Shown here: positions 31,640-42,959 of the stretch, one piece after another | Layout of the letters: each line of letters starts with the position of its first letter | How positions within the stretch are numbered: the first letter of the stretch is position 1 | NCBI GenBank assembly: GCA_031761405.1 | Contig: JASEVX010000007.1 | Coordinates: forward strand, 61,391,062-61,455,061 | Source of the DNA: Serripes groenlandicus | Taxonomy: Eukaryota > Mollusca > Bivalvia > Cardiida > Cardiidae | Length of the DNA stretch: 64,000 nucleotides | Direction: 5' to 3' | Translations under genes and position numbers: made by a program | Notes under the pieces: generated by a model | The model's input: the letters and a program-made list of their open reading frames with translations, nothing else | What the model was told of the DNA's origin: nothing | The model's database searches: none

Positions 31640-31912
31640 GCAAACAAACGTACATATGCATAGGTGTGTTTAATTGTTTAATTTTCGTATAACAGCAAGA
31701 CGCATTTGGTATAGTTTCAATACGTAGAAAACAGCTAATGATATCTTATTTGAAACGAAGAAGATGGCAGTAAACCTTTAAAACAAACAATAAAAACAAA
31801 TGTACATATATCCACAGGTGTGTTAAGTGTTCGTATAACAGCAAGACGCATTCAGTATAGTTTCAGATAAGAAGAAAACATCTAATGATATATTAATTTT
31901 TATTCAAAAAAC
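31640..31912 (+). repeat. Tandem duplication, ~155 bp
   Basis: GTACATAT.... AGGTGTGTTAA, TTCGTATAACAGCAAGACGC, AGTATAGTTTCA and ACA.CTAATGATAT occur twice in order. Confidence 0.75.
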
Positions 31913-32296
31913 GAGAAGACGAGAAAAAACCCTGTATAATCAAAGTAATGATTCAGAAAATCCAAAAACTGAACACCTGGATATATTTAAATCGATTACT
32001 AGGTCTACAGTTGGTCTCTAACTTACGATGAAAAATTAGGGCAATGAGATTTTAATCACTATTGGCTTGGAAGTATATAGTGTGTACCGAGGCTAACGAT
32101 ATGGGGTCGTAATGAATCTGCGTACAGTGAAGACTCAGATGAACCTGTTCAAAGACACAGTCTCACCAGAGCCTTAACTGTCCGTGTACATGTTATCTAG
32201 TCATAGATGCATATTTTGATGAAAAAAAATAGAAGTGTAGCCCCATTATTTTTACGTCAATAAGCTTGTGTACGATCCTTTATGGAGAATCATCAA
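31913..32296. other. Unassigned DNA
   Basis: Nothing recognised. Confidence 0.4.
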
Positions 32297-32533
32297 GTTA
32301 GCCCTTTCGAACATACAACACATCTGCAGTAGACGATTTGGAAATCATCCGGGTTTAAACTATGAAAACTCTCTATATATAACGGTTTAATTAATGAAAT
32401 AAGAGTTGAAAACATTGCGACAAAAGGATAAATTGCTCAGTGTGAGCAATTTCTACATTTGTCACAATGTTTTTTAAAAAATTGTCTTCTCCAGAGGCGT
32501 CGGAGAGCGTCTATATATGGTAAATGGTTAAAC
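32297..32533 (-). mobile_element. Family A MITE, old
   Basis: TTAGCCCTTTCGAACATAC to GCGTCTATATATGGTAAATGGTTAA. Centre AAATTGCTCAGTGTGAGCAATTT. Confidence 0.7.
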
Positions 32534-32828
32534 CAAAAGTCGCCAGGCGCGTCTCCTATGTCTATGATGTAACCCATGTAAAGAGGCTATCAAGAAAACA
32601 TCATGTCGCTGATTTCATTCGTTTTAATCCCGAGCCAAATTGCCAGTTTCATGCCAAACTATGAATGCTGTCTGATTACCATCCGAAAACTGAAACAGAG
32701 AGATTTTTTTTTTGTATGTGAAAAAGTTATTTGTAATTATAGGATGTTTTTACATATTTGAAAACGCAAAGTCTGTTTGTTTCAATTGTGTTAAACCCGT
32801 AGTTCAATTACATCACGGCATTTTCTCG

Positions 32829-33100
32829 TAGACCATAGTGTAGTGGTAGCACGTCTGCCTCTCTCGTATCAAATGTAAGTTCGAATCCAGTGATGAGCGG
32901 GTTACGTCATAAAGATTTTTCCACATAAAAGGCGCGAGTATCCCGGGTTCGATCTCCAGTCGAGGTCATTGTGGAGTACCCTTGGACAAGCCACATTTCC
33001 TTACATAGAACTGGTTTGATTACCCGGGGATCTTGAATAAGTGTCCGGTCGCCTTGATTTAACTAAATTTATGTTGAAAATGGCATAAAACACCAATTAA
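32829..33100 (+). mobile_element. S2 SINE with two tRNA-like heads
   Basis: A first head (CATAGTGTAGTGGTAGCACG ... GTTCGAATCCAGTG) is followed by a second B box (CGGGTTCGATCTCCAGTCG) and the S2 body (GTACCCTTGGACAAGCCAC, ACTGGTTTGATTACCCGGGG). Tail ATGTTGAAAATGGCATAAAAC. Confidence 0.75.
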
Positions 33101-33245
33101 ACAATAACAATATCATTGAAAAGCATCGAAACTGTATTCTGCCGTACAGAGAGACAACTCGGACTGCAAAGACGAAGAAGAAGAAGAAGAAGAAAAGAAG
33201 AATTCTGACTTATTAACGCGTGATGATATTAACTTTATAGGGACG

Positions 33246-33362
33246 GATTAAACCTTTCCCAAATACATCAAATATGCAACAGACGACTTTAAATAAGTGC
33301 AAATATGATTATTAAAAAAAGCTAAAATTAACGTCAGAAAGGGTCTATATGAGGGAAAGTGT
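33246..33362 (-). mobile_element. Family A remnant, shortened
   Basis: TTAAACCTTTCCCAAATAC and GTCTATATGAGGGAAAGTG enclose only ~115 bp, so about half the element is deleted. Confidence 0.65.
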
Positions 33363-33659
33363 AAGGAGAGAATATAACAATATTAATCGGCGAAAAATCG
33401 ACAGAGAGTTCAAATATCTAGCACCATAGGAATAGAAATAGAAACAAGAATGTTATTGAAATAGTCAAGTATCAAACAATAGACATCATTCCTAGACCTT
33501 TTTCGTGGAAATTCTAAACAAACAATATTTTTAGGGATAGACAGATCGTTTAACATAATAGTATAATATATATATTTATATATAAGTTCGGTATACAAAT
33601 AGTCATTACGTGCGAAAACACGTGTACCTATCCTATTCTATTCTTACCAGCATTCATGT

Positions 33660-34840
33660 CTCTTTAAGTCATTGACTCTTCGATTGCTGGTACCGACTGA
33701 TTTAAGGCCTTGACACTTTGGTTGCTGGTACCGACTGATTTAAGGCATTGACACTTTGATTGCTGGTACCGACTGATTTAAGGCATTGACACTTTGATTG
33801 CTGGTACCGACTGATTTAAGGCATTGATCATTTGATTGCTGGTACCGACTGATTTAAGGCATTGACCCTTTGATTGTTGGTACTGACTGATTTAAGGCAT
33901 TGACCCTTTGATTGCTGGTACCGACTGATTTAAAGCATTGACCCTTTGATTGTTGGTACTGACTGATTTAAGGCATTGACCCTTTGATTGCTGGTACCGA
34001 CTGATTTAAGGCATTGACCCTTTGATTGTTGGTACTGACTGATTTAAGGCATTGACCCTTTGATTGCTGGTACCGACAGATTTAAGGCATTGACCATTTG
34101 ATTGCTGGTACCGACTGATTTAAGGCATTGACCCTTTGATTGCTGGTACCGACTGATTTAAGGCATTGACTCTTTGATTGCTGGTACCGACTGATTTAAG
34201 GCATTAACCCTTTGATTGCTGGTACCGACCGATTTAAGGCATTGACACTTTGATTGATGGTACCGACTGATTTAAGGCATTGACCCTTTGATTGCTGGTA
34301 CCGACTGATTTAAGGCATTGACCATTTGATTGCTGGTACCGACTGATTTAAGGCATTGACCTTTTGATTTTTGGTACTGACTGATTTAAGGCATTGACCC
34401 TTTGATTGCTGGTACCGACTGATTTAATGCATTGACCCTTTGATTGTTGGTACTGACAGATTTAAGGCATTGACCATTTGATTGCTGGTACCGACCGATT
34501 TAAGGCATTGACCATTTGATTGCTGGTACCGACTGATTTAAGGCATTGACCCTTTGATTGCTGGTACCGACTGATTTAAGGCATTGACTCTTTGATTGCT
34601 GGTACCGACTGATTTAAGGCATTGACCCTTTGATGGCTGGTACCGACCGATTTAAGGCATTGACCCTTTGATTGATTGTACCGACTGATTTCAGGCATTG
34701 ACCCTTTGATTGCTGGTACCGACCGATTTAAGGCATTGACCCTTTGATTGCTGGTACCGACTGATTTTAGAAATTGGTCCTTTGATTGCTGGTACCGACT
34801 GATTTAAAGTCATTGACCCTTTGATTGCCTGTGCCGCCAG
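33660..34840. repeat. 38-bp minisatellite, ~31 units
   Basis: Unit TTGCTGGTACCGACTGATTT then AAGGCATTGACCCTTTGA. KpnI-type GGTACC is kept in most units; a GGTACT variant occurs in several. No unique spacers between units. Confidence 0.96.
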
Positions 34841-34987
34841 TGTAGAGCAAGGCCAGCCGGCGCACTCGTACCGTCTTAACAAACTCTATTTTTAAAAATA
34901 TAGTATGGTACGGGTCAATTGGCATATATACAATGTAGTTGAGTCTTTTGGCGACACATGTATGTGACTCAAATTAAGGGCGATGAA

Positions 34988-35239
34988 CTCTTTTAGCGCG
35001 CCAACGTCAATATTGAGTTTTTTTTGGTTTTTTCAAACAATACAGATTCAGGTGAGTCAGCTCGTAACGAGCTGACTCACCTGAAATCAGCCTTGTTTGC
35101 TTTTAAGCAAATTTCTCCATTTGCCACAATGATTTCAACTCTATTCAATAATCATACTCTAATTTGGACAGATTTTCTATTATTTGGACTTGATCATTAA
35201 TTATGTCGTCTGCTGCAGATTTATCGGGAAAGGGTTAAA
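34988..35239 (+). mobile_element. Chimeric B/A MITE
   Basis: The left part is family B (AACTCTTTTAGCGCGCCAAC, GGTGAGTCAGCTCGTAACG, AATCAGCCTTGTTTGCTTTTA). At about 35105 it switches to the right half of A (GCAAATTTCTCCATTTGCC, ATGTCGTCTGCTGCAG, GGGAAAGGGTTAA). No second terminus of either family inside. Confidence 0.85.
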
Positions 35240-35484
35240 CATCTTCTGGTTACGTAAATTATTTAGAATTGAACAAACAACATTGACTTCATTCCTAAAT
35301 AATAAAGACGAACGGAGCAATGACCAGACATACGGTCTCATTGTTTTTCAGAAACACCAAGGGAGTGACATTATAAAACGCATTTTTATCTAGATAATAA
35401 TCAACAAGGCGAAAAATCTGTGATGTCGTCTTTCCCAGTTCCCTAGGTAACGAGAACGAACGAAAAAAAAAAAAAGGCAACACT

Positions 35485-35702
35485 TCTCCTCTTTTGGACG
35501 TATCTGCAGCAGGGGACATGTGGAAATATTGTGGCGGAAGGTTAAAATGCTCACCATCAGCAAATTCTTCTTTTGCCAGCATATTTCAATCGTGTTCAAT
35601 AATTATACAAGTACTTTCATTGATAGGAAGTTTCCATAGTTTTGCCTAGATGTTTTCCAAGTCGTCTGCTGCGGACTTGTCGTATGTGAGAAAGGGTTTA
35701 AG
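35485..35702 (+). mobile_element. Family A MITE, old
   Basis: CTCTTTTGGACGTATCTGCAG to GTCGTCTGCTGCGGACTTG and ATGTGAGAAAGGGTTTAA. Confidence 0.7.
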
Positions 35703-36001
35703 TTATATAAGCGTCTCGGTGGTGTCATGGTCAGAACGGCTATGCTAAAGCTATTTTGGAAATAATTAAAACATTGACATTTCTCGGTATCATTTCACGG
35801 TCACCATCATGCAATAATACGGTCAAACAAGCTCTTCGTTCAATAGCCACGAACACCAACAAACACCCATTATTTCGCCAGTTATTTGACCATGACAATC
35901 GACTTCGTTTGATTGAAAACTAAATGAGTTGTTACGTTAAACGCTACGGTTGGTTTCGTCTAGTGAACACATTCGTGTTCTGACAGGCCCTTAAGTGTTG
36001 A

Positions 36002-36230
36002 CTAACCCTTTCCCTCATACGACAATTCTGCAGCAGACGACTTTAATCATATTTTGTTAAAAGATAGAAAATCTCTATAATTGAATGGATAACCTATGAT
36101 GAAAAATGGAAAACATTGTGTCAAAAGGAGAAATTGCTCGTTTTGAGCAATTTCTACTTGTGTCACTATGTTTTCAAAAAGCCGTCTGCTACACAGGCGT
36201 CAGAAAGCGTCTATATGAGAGAAAGGGAGG
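36002..36230 (-). mobile_element. Family A MITE
   Basis: TAACCCTTTCCCTCATACGAC to GCGTCTATATGAGAGAAAGGG. Centre GAAATTGCTCGTTTTGAGCAATTTC. The right TTAA is replaced by AGGC. Confidence 0.87.
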
Positions 36231-36269
36231 CCCTTTATACGATCTCTCGAGGGCTCTAAATAAGAAGAG

Positions 36270-36640
36270 TGTATCACATCCCACATACAACAACGCAGCT
36301 GCAGACAACTTTGAAAACATTTAGGCAAACACACATACGGAAACTTACTATAAATAGATATATAATTATTAAAAACAATTGAAAACATTGTGGCAAATAA
36401 AATAACTGCCCTCGATTAAAAACTTCTCCTTGCACGATGTTTCGCTACATATGCGTCAACATAGAGGTTGGATGAGTTATCTACTGTATAGGAGATGTTG
36501 AGTAACCCTTTCCCACTTACAGCAAGTCTACAACAAGACAATATTGAATACATCTAGGTAAACAATTTGAATGTTTATAAATGTAAGTTTAATTGTTCAA
36601 AACAGTTGAAACCATTGTGGCAAAAGGAGAAATTTGACCC
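36270..36640 (-). mobile_element. Two family A relics in series
   Basis: CATCCCACATACAACAACGCAG with GAAAACATTGTGGCAAATAA, then TAACCCTTTCCCACTTACAGC with GAAACCATTGTGGCAAAAGG. Both lack right termini. Confidence 0.55.
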
Positions 36641-37363
36641 GATATATGTTAAGGTGGCAATACACAGTTGAAAGCTGATTTTCTGTTTCCTGGGAAACCC
36701 CAACTTTTATTCTCTCAGTATTTCTCATAATATCCATATTGGTTCGATAAAAAGGGTTTTCCTGTATCAAGGAGTGCCAGAATTGTAGGAAAATGACTGG
36801 AAGTCACACTCTCAGTCCATATCATGAAAAGAAAACACCACGTTTCCAGCTCCTTTTCAAGCAATTTTGGACGCGAAAACTGGTATTCAAATTTACATCT
36901 AAATTCACGCCTAGCTCTGCAACCAGTGTTGTCAAACCGGAAGGAGAAGTGGGTTCAACTGAAAAATTCAATCCCATGCTTAGAGCTTATTTTTCACATT
37001 TATAAACATAAAAATCAACCATTTACACAAAAATGTACCCAACTTACTATTTGTCATTATTTCTATTTTTGACCCTGGCCAAAATCCGAATATTCCGAAA
37101 GCTAGTGTTATGTGTCACCTTAATTAACATGATTGGCAATTATTCAACTGTTTTGTTACTTCCCCACGATGTGCAACATGTTACCAGCTGTTTACACACA
37201 TACCATGCGAAATTCCCACAGCACTTTGAGTGCTTTGATTATACTTTAGAATGTCAACTGTGGGTATATATAGGTTGCAGTGGCGATACCGGTTTAAGTA
37301 TTGTGCTACGAGAAGCGAAGACAATTGATATTTCGCAAGACCGAAGATGTCTCGGTGAAACAA
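36641..37363. other. Unassigned DNA
   Basis: Three overlapping plus ORFs (70, 82 and 121 codons between 36793 and 37398) share no known domain. The third runs into a K relic, so it is not a conserved gene as read. Confidence 0.4.
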
Positions 37364-37440
37364 TGTGTTTGAGTACCAACAACATGGAGTTGTGTTGAGT
37401 AAGACTGTAGATATTGTAGAGAAAAGACAAATTTACTCCA
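37364..37440 (+). mobile_element. Family K relic
   Basis: TTTGAGTACCAACAACATGG, GTTGAGTAAGACTGTAG and ATATTGTAGAGAAAAGACAA match the right third of K copy 3. Confidence 0.65.
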
Positions 37441-37485
37441 ATCTTATATTTAGTCCTATGGTGACAGTCTGGTGATTTACCGATG

Positions 37486-38158
37486 CCTCTGACAAACAGA
37501 GTCTACTGCGATGAAACATAATTGATGCACTGTTAGATCATTATCAACTCTTGTCACAAGTTTTCAGGCCGATTTTAATGATGATGGGGCTGGAAATAGA
37601 TATCTCAGTAAGGAATGCGACAGTTGGCTCATTCGCAAAAGCAATGATACTGAATCCTCGAAAATAATGTAAACCTTATCGCGCTGAAATAATCCGTCCC
37701 GCGAGAAAACCAACATTGCGTACATTGCGTAAAGTATCGACCCGGATCAACTTAAGCATGCCGCACAGGCTTACCCGAAAAGACACTTTTCGCCTCCTGT
37801 AAATTTTCTGTTTCAGGAATCATTATTCTACACCTCTATACCCCTGAGACGGAATGTGTCGGCCCGGATGAGTCCTGCCGCTTACAGACAGAGTTTACTG
37901 CGATAAAACATCATTGTTGCACTGATAGATCATTATCAACACTTGTCACAAGTTTTCAGGCCGATTCAAATGAAGATTTGGCTGGAAATAGATATATAAT
38001 TAAGGAATGCGACAGGTGGCTCATTAGTAAAAGCAATGATACTGAATCCTCGACAATAATGTTTTAACCTTATCAAACTGAATTCTAGAAATGAGCTGTC
38101 CCGCGAGAAAACTAACATTGAGGACATTGCGTCAAGTATCGACCCGGATCAGCATATA
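37486..38158 (+). repeat. ~400-bp tandem duplication carrying truncated C elements
   Basis: ACAGAGT.TACTGCGAT.AAACAT, TTGTCACAAGTTTTCAGGCC and AAGCAATGATACTGAATCCT occur in both units. Each is followed by the left part of C (CCCGCGAGAAAACCAACATTG at 37700; CCCGCGAGAAAACTAACATTG at 38100), cut at different points. Confidence 0.82.
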
Positions 38159-40480
38159 AAACCATGATTTGATTGCACTCTTACTAAATACTAAAAATGA
38201 GTAGTGAACCGAACAAGTTAAAATACTTACAAATGAGTAGTTACAAGAGAAAGTTGATGCAACGCATCAATGTCGCCGGAAATCCATACTGCAGTTATGC
38301 ATAACACTAACATTATAGTAGTTGAATAAACAGTTATCAACTGAGGGGCATATTGGAACATCAGGGGTGGGGTCAAGTGAAAATGTTTCATAACTTGCAT
38401 TGTTTTGTCAACGAAGTGAATGATAATTGAAGCCTTTCATTGTTTATGATTAATCTCCATTCCAAAGTAGGTTGACCATACACACAACCAACTAATTATT
38501 GATCATAAACAGTAATAGAAATGAGTAATCTTGCCAATCATTAGTCTTAGTATGTATACAGTGCTTTCATTAAGGAATAATTATAAGATTTGTGAATTAC
38601 ACATACACTTTTCAAGATGTTTGTCAGAATATTTGTATTTTATTATTTTTCAATAAAACCACAAAACAGACAATTTAGGATTTGCATGCAATAGCACGTC
38701 ATTTTACCTTTCCTCTATTAAAGTCAACAGTGGACACATTTGCAGCAATCTACTTTTAAAACAATGAGATAAGGGTTAAATCGCTGAAGACATGAGTTTT
38801 CTCTTTTTCTCAAAATGATATTAGCTTGGCATCCTAATTATATCATACTTTAACCATAAAACAGTACAATCTCATTGAAATTGTTGTATAATTTAAACTT
38901 AATTTCGAACATAAACTGAGCTAATTCTTTCCTTCCCTTTTTATAATGAAAATAACAAACTACTCATGTTTTAAAATTATATTATGATGAGCGCCCTTGT
39001 GTCAATGATGCATAACAATATGCAGATCGGAAGCAATATGCCTTTAGGGAATTAAATGACACATTTAAAATTGTCAAGGACGAAATCATTTTGTACGAAA
39101 GACCCGATTCTTTCTTATTCGCACAGATGTCGTTCTTGAAACTCTCTTTATAGGCAGAGGGTGTTCGTTCAAAGTAATTTTTCTATTAAAACCAGTTTTA
39201 TCTCGGTTTGTTCTTTTCTTCATTTGTTTCGAACCAAATAAACATTTTAAATCACCTATGATTTACTATTTGTAAGCGAGTGTAAAGAGCGGCTCTCTGC
39301 AAAGGAGATTGATCTACGCAGTTGGTAGGTAAACAAATAATTAGACTGTGCGACGTAAAGGTTTGTAGTTATCGCATTTTGATTACATGTAGTATATAGT
39401 GTAAAATAAAGTATTTCAGTCTAGCTAATAGGGACTGTTTTGTCTTCGTAAATAAAAGAAAAAAAACATAAATGCGAGTCAAAATAATGAAACTGAAAAT
39501 ACCTAAAACATCGGAATATTTATTTCATTTTAGATGTGTCATTACTTAGTGTTTTTAAACAAACACAACTGTAATATGTTCAAGACATCTAAATGTGTTT
39601 CTTTCTAATAATAATCCCCCCTCCCATGTCATTTCCGAAAACCTATTAAAAATAGAAGTCGCGGGCTTCTGCCCGGCGACTAATAACTATAACCCTAGAT
39701 TGGATTGCACTTAAGTTTTTAAAGTGTTGCTAAATACTTATAAATGAGTAGTGAACCGAAAAATTAAAAATACTTACAAATGAGTAGTGAACCGAACAAG
39801 TTAAAATACTTACACATGAGTAGTGAACCGAAAAGTTAAAAATACTTACAAATGAGTAGTGATAACTATTAACCAAGATTGGCTTGATCTTAAGTTTTTA
39901 AGGTTTAACTAAATACTTATAAATGAATAGTGAACCGAAAAGTTAAAATACTTACAAATGAGTAGTGAACCGAAAAGTTAAAAATACTTACAAATGAGTA
40001 GTGGTAACTATAAACCAAAATTGGCTTGCCCTTGAGTATTTACGGTTTTACTAAATTCTTATAAATGAAAAGCGGAAAGTATAAACTAAGATTGTTGTGC
40101 ACTTACTTGTATACGGTTTTACTAAATTCTTATAAATGAAAAGCGAACAGTATAAACTAAGACTGTTGTGCACTAACTTGTATACGATTTTAGTAAATTC
40201 TTATAAATGAAAAGCGAACAGTATAAACTAAGATTGTTGTGCACTAACTTGAATACGGTTTTACTAAATACTTATAAATGAAAAGCGAATATAAACTAAG
40301 AATGTAGTACATTAACTTGTTTACGGTTTTACTAAATACTTATAAATAAGTAGTAAAATACTTACAAATGAGTAGGGATAACTATTAACCAAGATTGGAT
40401 TACACTTGAGTTTTTACGGTTTTACTAAATTCCGTATACGTGAGTATCGCACAATTCAAAACCAAGATTAAACTGCACTA
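38158..40480 (+). repeat. Composite tandem array interrupted by a Helentron-like element
   Basis: Two nested periods: ~36 bp (GTGAACCGAAAAGTTAAAAA + TACTTACAAATGAGTA) and ~71 bp (AGTATAAACTAAGATTG, ACGGTTTTACTAAAT, CTTATAAATGAAAAGCGAAC). The array is split at 38243-39683. Confidence 0.85.
38243..39683 (+). mobile_element. Helentron-like non-autonomous element, copy 1 (1441 bp)
   Basis: Matches 53776-55283 over its whole length, same orientation. The start ACAAGAGAAAGTTGATGC has a hairpin (TTGATGC-AAC-GCATCAA) followed by GTCGCCGG. The end GTCGCGGGCTTCTGCCCGG + CGACTAA is a GC-rich hairpin just before the terminus. GTCGCCGG (start) and CCGGCGAC (end) are inverted. T flanks both junctions and no duplication is seen. 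Subterminal inverted repeats, a 3' hairpin and T|T insertion are features reported for Helentrons. No Rep/helicase frame, so it would be non-autonomous. Confidence 0.7.
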
Positions 40481-40535
40481 ACGAGCAGCCTCAGCTTGAT
40501 CTACATTGTTCCCCTATTGTAGTTTACAGTTGTGC

Positions 40536-40765
40536 TTAACCCTTTCCCTCATATAGACGCTTTCTGACGCCTCTGCAGCAGACGGCTTTTTGAAAACATA
40601 GTGACAAAAGAAGAAATTGCACAAAACGTGCAATTTCTCCTTTTGCCACAATGTTTTCCACTTTTTGTCATAGATTATCCATTCAATTATAGAGATTTTC
40701 TATGTTTTGACAAAATACGTTCAAAGTCGTCTGCTGCAGAATTGTTGTATGAGGGAAAGGGTTAA
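40536..40765 (+). mobile_element. Family A MITE, full length, clean
   Basis: TTAA at both ends. CCCTTTCCCTCATATAGACG and TTGTATGAGGGAAAGGG. The centre has changed in step on both arms (GAAATTGCACAAAACGTGCAATTTC), keeping the hairpin. Confidence 0.93.
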
Positions 40766-40837
40766 AACAATGCGCTCATGTTGAAAGTCGTGTACAGTCG
40801 TGTATAGGTATACAATGGATCTGATTTTTTAATTACA

Positions 40838-41460
40838 ACCCTTTTCCACTTGTAGATGCGTGTTGACGCTTCTGCAGCAGACATCATTGTGGCAAATGGA
40901 TTGATCGATTGATTGGTGTTTAACGTCGTTTTCAACAATTTCTCAGTCATATTACGGCGGCCAGTTTACCTTCTCATGCGTTTCATAGCTTTCTTGTATA
41001 CCAGTAATCAACACAATATACTTTCCAAGCAACTGGCTGCTTTTCTACATAGACTGTAAGCCCATTGGTGAAAGACGACGCATGTCACAATTACTTTTGT
41101 CAAACGTCGGAGAGAATGTTGGCCGAGCTGGGATTCGAACTCACAACCCCTGGCTTGACAGCCCGCGTCGCTACCGACTGAGGTACCGGGGCTCGGCTAA
41201 ATGGAGAAACTGCTTATAATGAAGAATGTTTCCGATTGCCAAAAGATGTTCATTTCCATTCAATAATTACGCTTTCATATTATCAAAGACATGTGTGTCT
41301 AGATGTTTTCACAGTCATGTCCTGTAGATGTTTTGTATGTAGAAAAAGAAGCGTAATATTGATATACTGTTGTAAAAACTGTTTTATGAACGATCTCTTC
41401 ATTTCACCAATGATTCCAATCAATGTCCGATGCTAAAGCGTCAGATATCGTTTTGCACGA
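40838..41460 (+). mobile_element. Family A remnant split by an S1 SINE
   Basis: CCCTTTTCCACTTGTAGATGC to GTGGCAAATGGA (40899), then AAATGGAGAAACTGC from 41200 to TGTAGATGTTTTGTATGTAG. Confidence 0.75.
40900..41199 (-). mobile_element. S1 SINE, full length, reverse
   Basis: Tail complement TTGATCGATTGATTGG to head CCGACTGAGGTACCGGGGCTCGGC. Flanked by AAATGGA (40893-40899 and 41200-41206), a 7-bp duplication. Confidence 0.9.
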
Positions 41461-42088
41461 GGGAAGAGAATACTCACACTTTCTGTTGAAATACAACTGA
41501 ACATATTTTTAGTCTTAATGTGAATGTATTCCTCAATAATTGCTTTATTTATTCCTGGAAAACCAAGAATACAGTACTAAACAGAACATACATTTTATTC
41601 GATTCAAGCAAAACAAAAGAAATGTATTAATGTATTATAAAACATACATATACATTCTACAGAAATTGCATTATTACATGTGTTATATATAGGAAACACG
41701 CAACGGGATATAACTAATATACATTAAAAGCGATATCACACTATAACCAATCACTCAATAAAGATAAAGATGTAACAAATCCCGTTTTAGCCTGACGCTA
41801 TTCGTATGTTTTACATCTTAATGTGAATATATTCCTCAAATGCTTAATTTATTCCTAGAAACAAAGAAAACAGTTCTTGTCAACAATAATATATAAATGT
41901 TTTCTTTGTTTTGACCTTGACATGTTGCTCAAGGGTATTTAAGTATTGATAATATATCAAAAACAACTCATTAGTTTGCTTCCATGACCGCAATAGGTTG
42001 TTCTTTGCATTTTAAATGCTTCAGTAGCCTATTTGTTCTATGCCTGATTTCTGTATATGACAACAGCCAAAACTGTCCTTGTTGTTTA
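41461..42088. repeat. Unassigned, with a segment shared with 44.3 kb
   Basis: 41691-41812 (GGAAACACGCAACGGGATAT ... GATGTAACAAATCCCGTTTT) recurs at 44299-44420. TAATGTGAATGTATTCCTCA occurs twice locally (41518, 41819). The 31-bp array lies between the two shared segments. Confidence 0.7.
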
Positions 42089-42321
42089 TTAACCCTTTTC
42101 CTCATACGACAATTCTGCCGCAGACGACTTTGAACATATTTTGTTAAAAAATAAAAAAATCTCTATAATTGAATGGATAACCTATGACTAAAAGCGGAAA
42201 ACATTGTGGCAAAAGGAAAAAATTGCTCGTTTTGAGCAATTTCTTCTTTTGTCACTTTGCTTTCAAATAAGCCGTCTGCTGCAGAGGCGTCATAAAGCGA
42301 CTATATAAGGGAAAGGGTTAA
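42089..42321 (-). mobile_element. Family A MITE
   Basis: TTAA both ends; CCCTTTTCCTCATACGAC and TATATAAGGGAAAGGG; centre AATTGCTCGTTTTGAGCAATT. Confidence 0.9.
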
Positions 42322-42330
42322 ATGAAGATT

Positions 42331-42472
42331 AGTGCGTTGGCCTTTAATATCAAACATCTGTCTCTTCAGTACAAATAAGACAAATGGGTATTTCTGAACA
42401 GTGCGTCGGCCTTTAAAATCAAACATCTGCCTCTTCAGTACAAATAAGACAAATAGGTATTTCTGAACAGTG
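42331..42472 (+). repeat. 70-bp tandem duplication
   Basis: AGTGCGT.GGCCTTTAA.ATCAAACATCTG and CTCTTCAGTACAAATAAGAC occur twice, 70 bp apart. Confidence 0.9.
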
Positions 42473-42689
42473 CTAGATTAGTTGCCATTGTTAAAGATAT
42501 GTAAACATTGCAGATCTTGATCAGACTGTGTGGATGCATAGGCTGATCTAGATCTACAATGTGCACATAGGCCAACTTGTACATTTTCTCATGCACTGGT
42601 TCACATTGTGTCGTTAGCGACATACGCGGTACATAGAGTACCTTTGGGACAGGCACATATCCTATCTTAATTCTGGTTTGTTCACTACC

Positions 42690-42833
42690 CGCAGCCAGTT
42701 GCTTGTAGTGGGAAGATTGTTGTGTGGAGTACTGGTGTGAGAAAACCAGGAAATGCATGAGTAGGTGAACTGGCCGCCGTGATATAACTGAGAAATTGTT
42801 AAAAACGGCGTTAAACCCCAATGAATCAATTGT
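42690..42833 (+). mobile_element. S1 SINE, 5'-truncated
   Basis: Starts at CAGCCAGTTGCTTG and runs to GGCGTTAAACCCCAATGAATCAA. Confidence 0.88.
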
Positions 42834-42835
42834 TC

Positions 42836-42928
42836 ACTACCCAGGGATCATGAATAAGTGAACTGTCGCCATGATATAACTGAAACTATGTAGAAAATGG
42901 AGTTAAACCACAATTAAACGAAACAAAC
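42836..42928 (+). mobile_element. S2 SINE tail
   Basis: TTCACTACCCAGGGATCATG, GAACTGTCGCCATGATATAAC, ATGGAGTTAAACCACAATTAAACG. It directly abuts the S1 tail. Confidence 0.8.
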
Positions 42929-42959
42929 AAACATTTACGTTAAATACGAATGTTCATTG

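Noticed and set aside
33660..34840. CRISPR-like regular repeats
   Set aside because: Units are contiguous with no unique spacers, and the DNA is eukaryotic.
37033..37398. 121-codon ORF
   Set aside because: Its end is made of a family K relic, and the rest has no recognisable domain.
38243..39683. Segmental duplication of a gene region (with 53776-55283)
   Set aside because: Sharp shared ends with unrelated flanks and terminal hairpins fit a mobile element better than a duplicated gene block.
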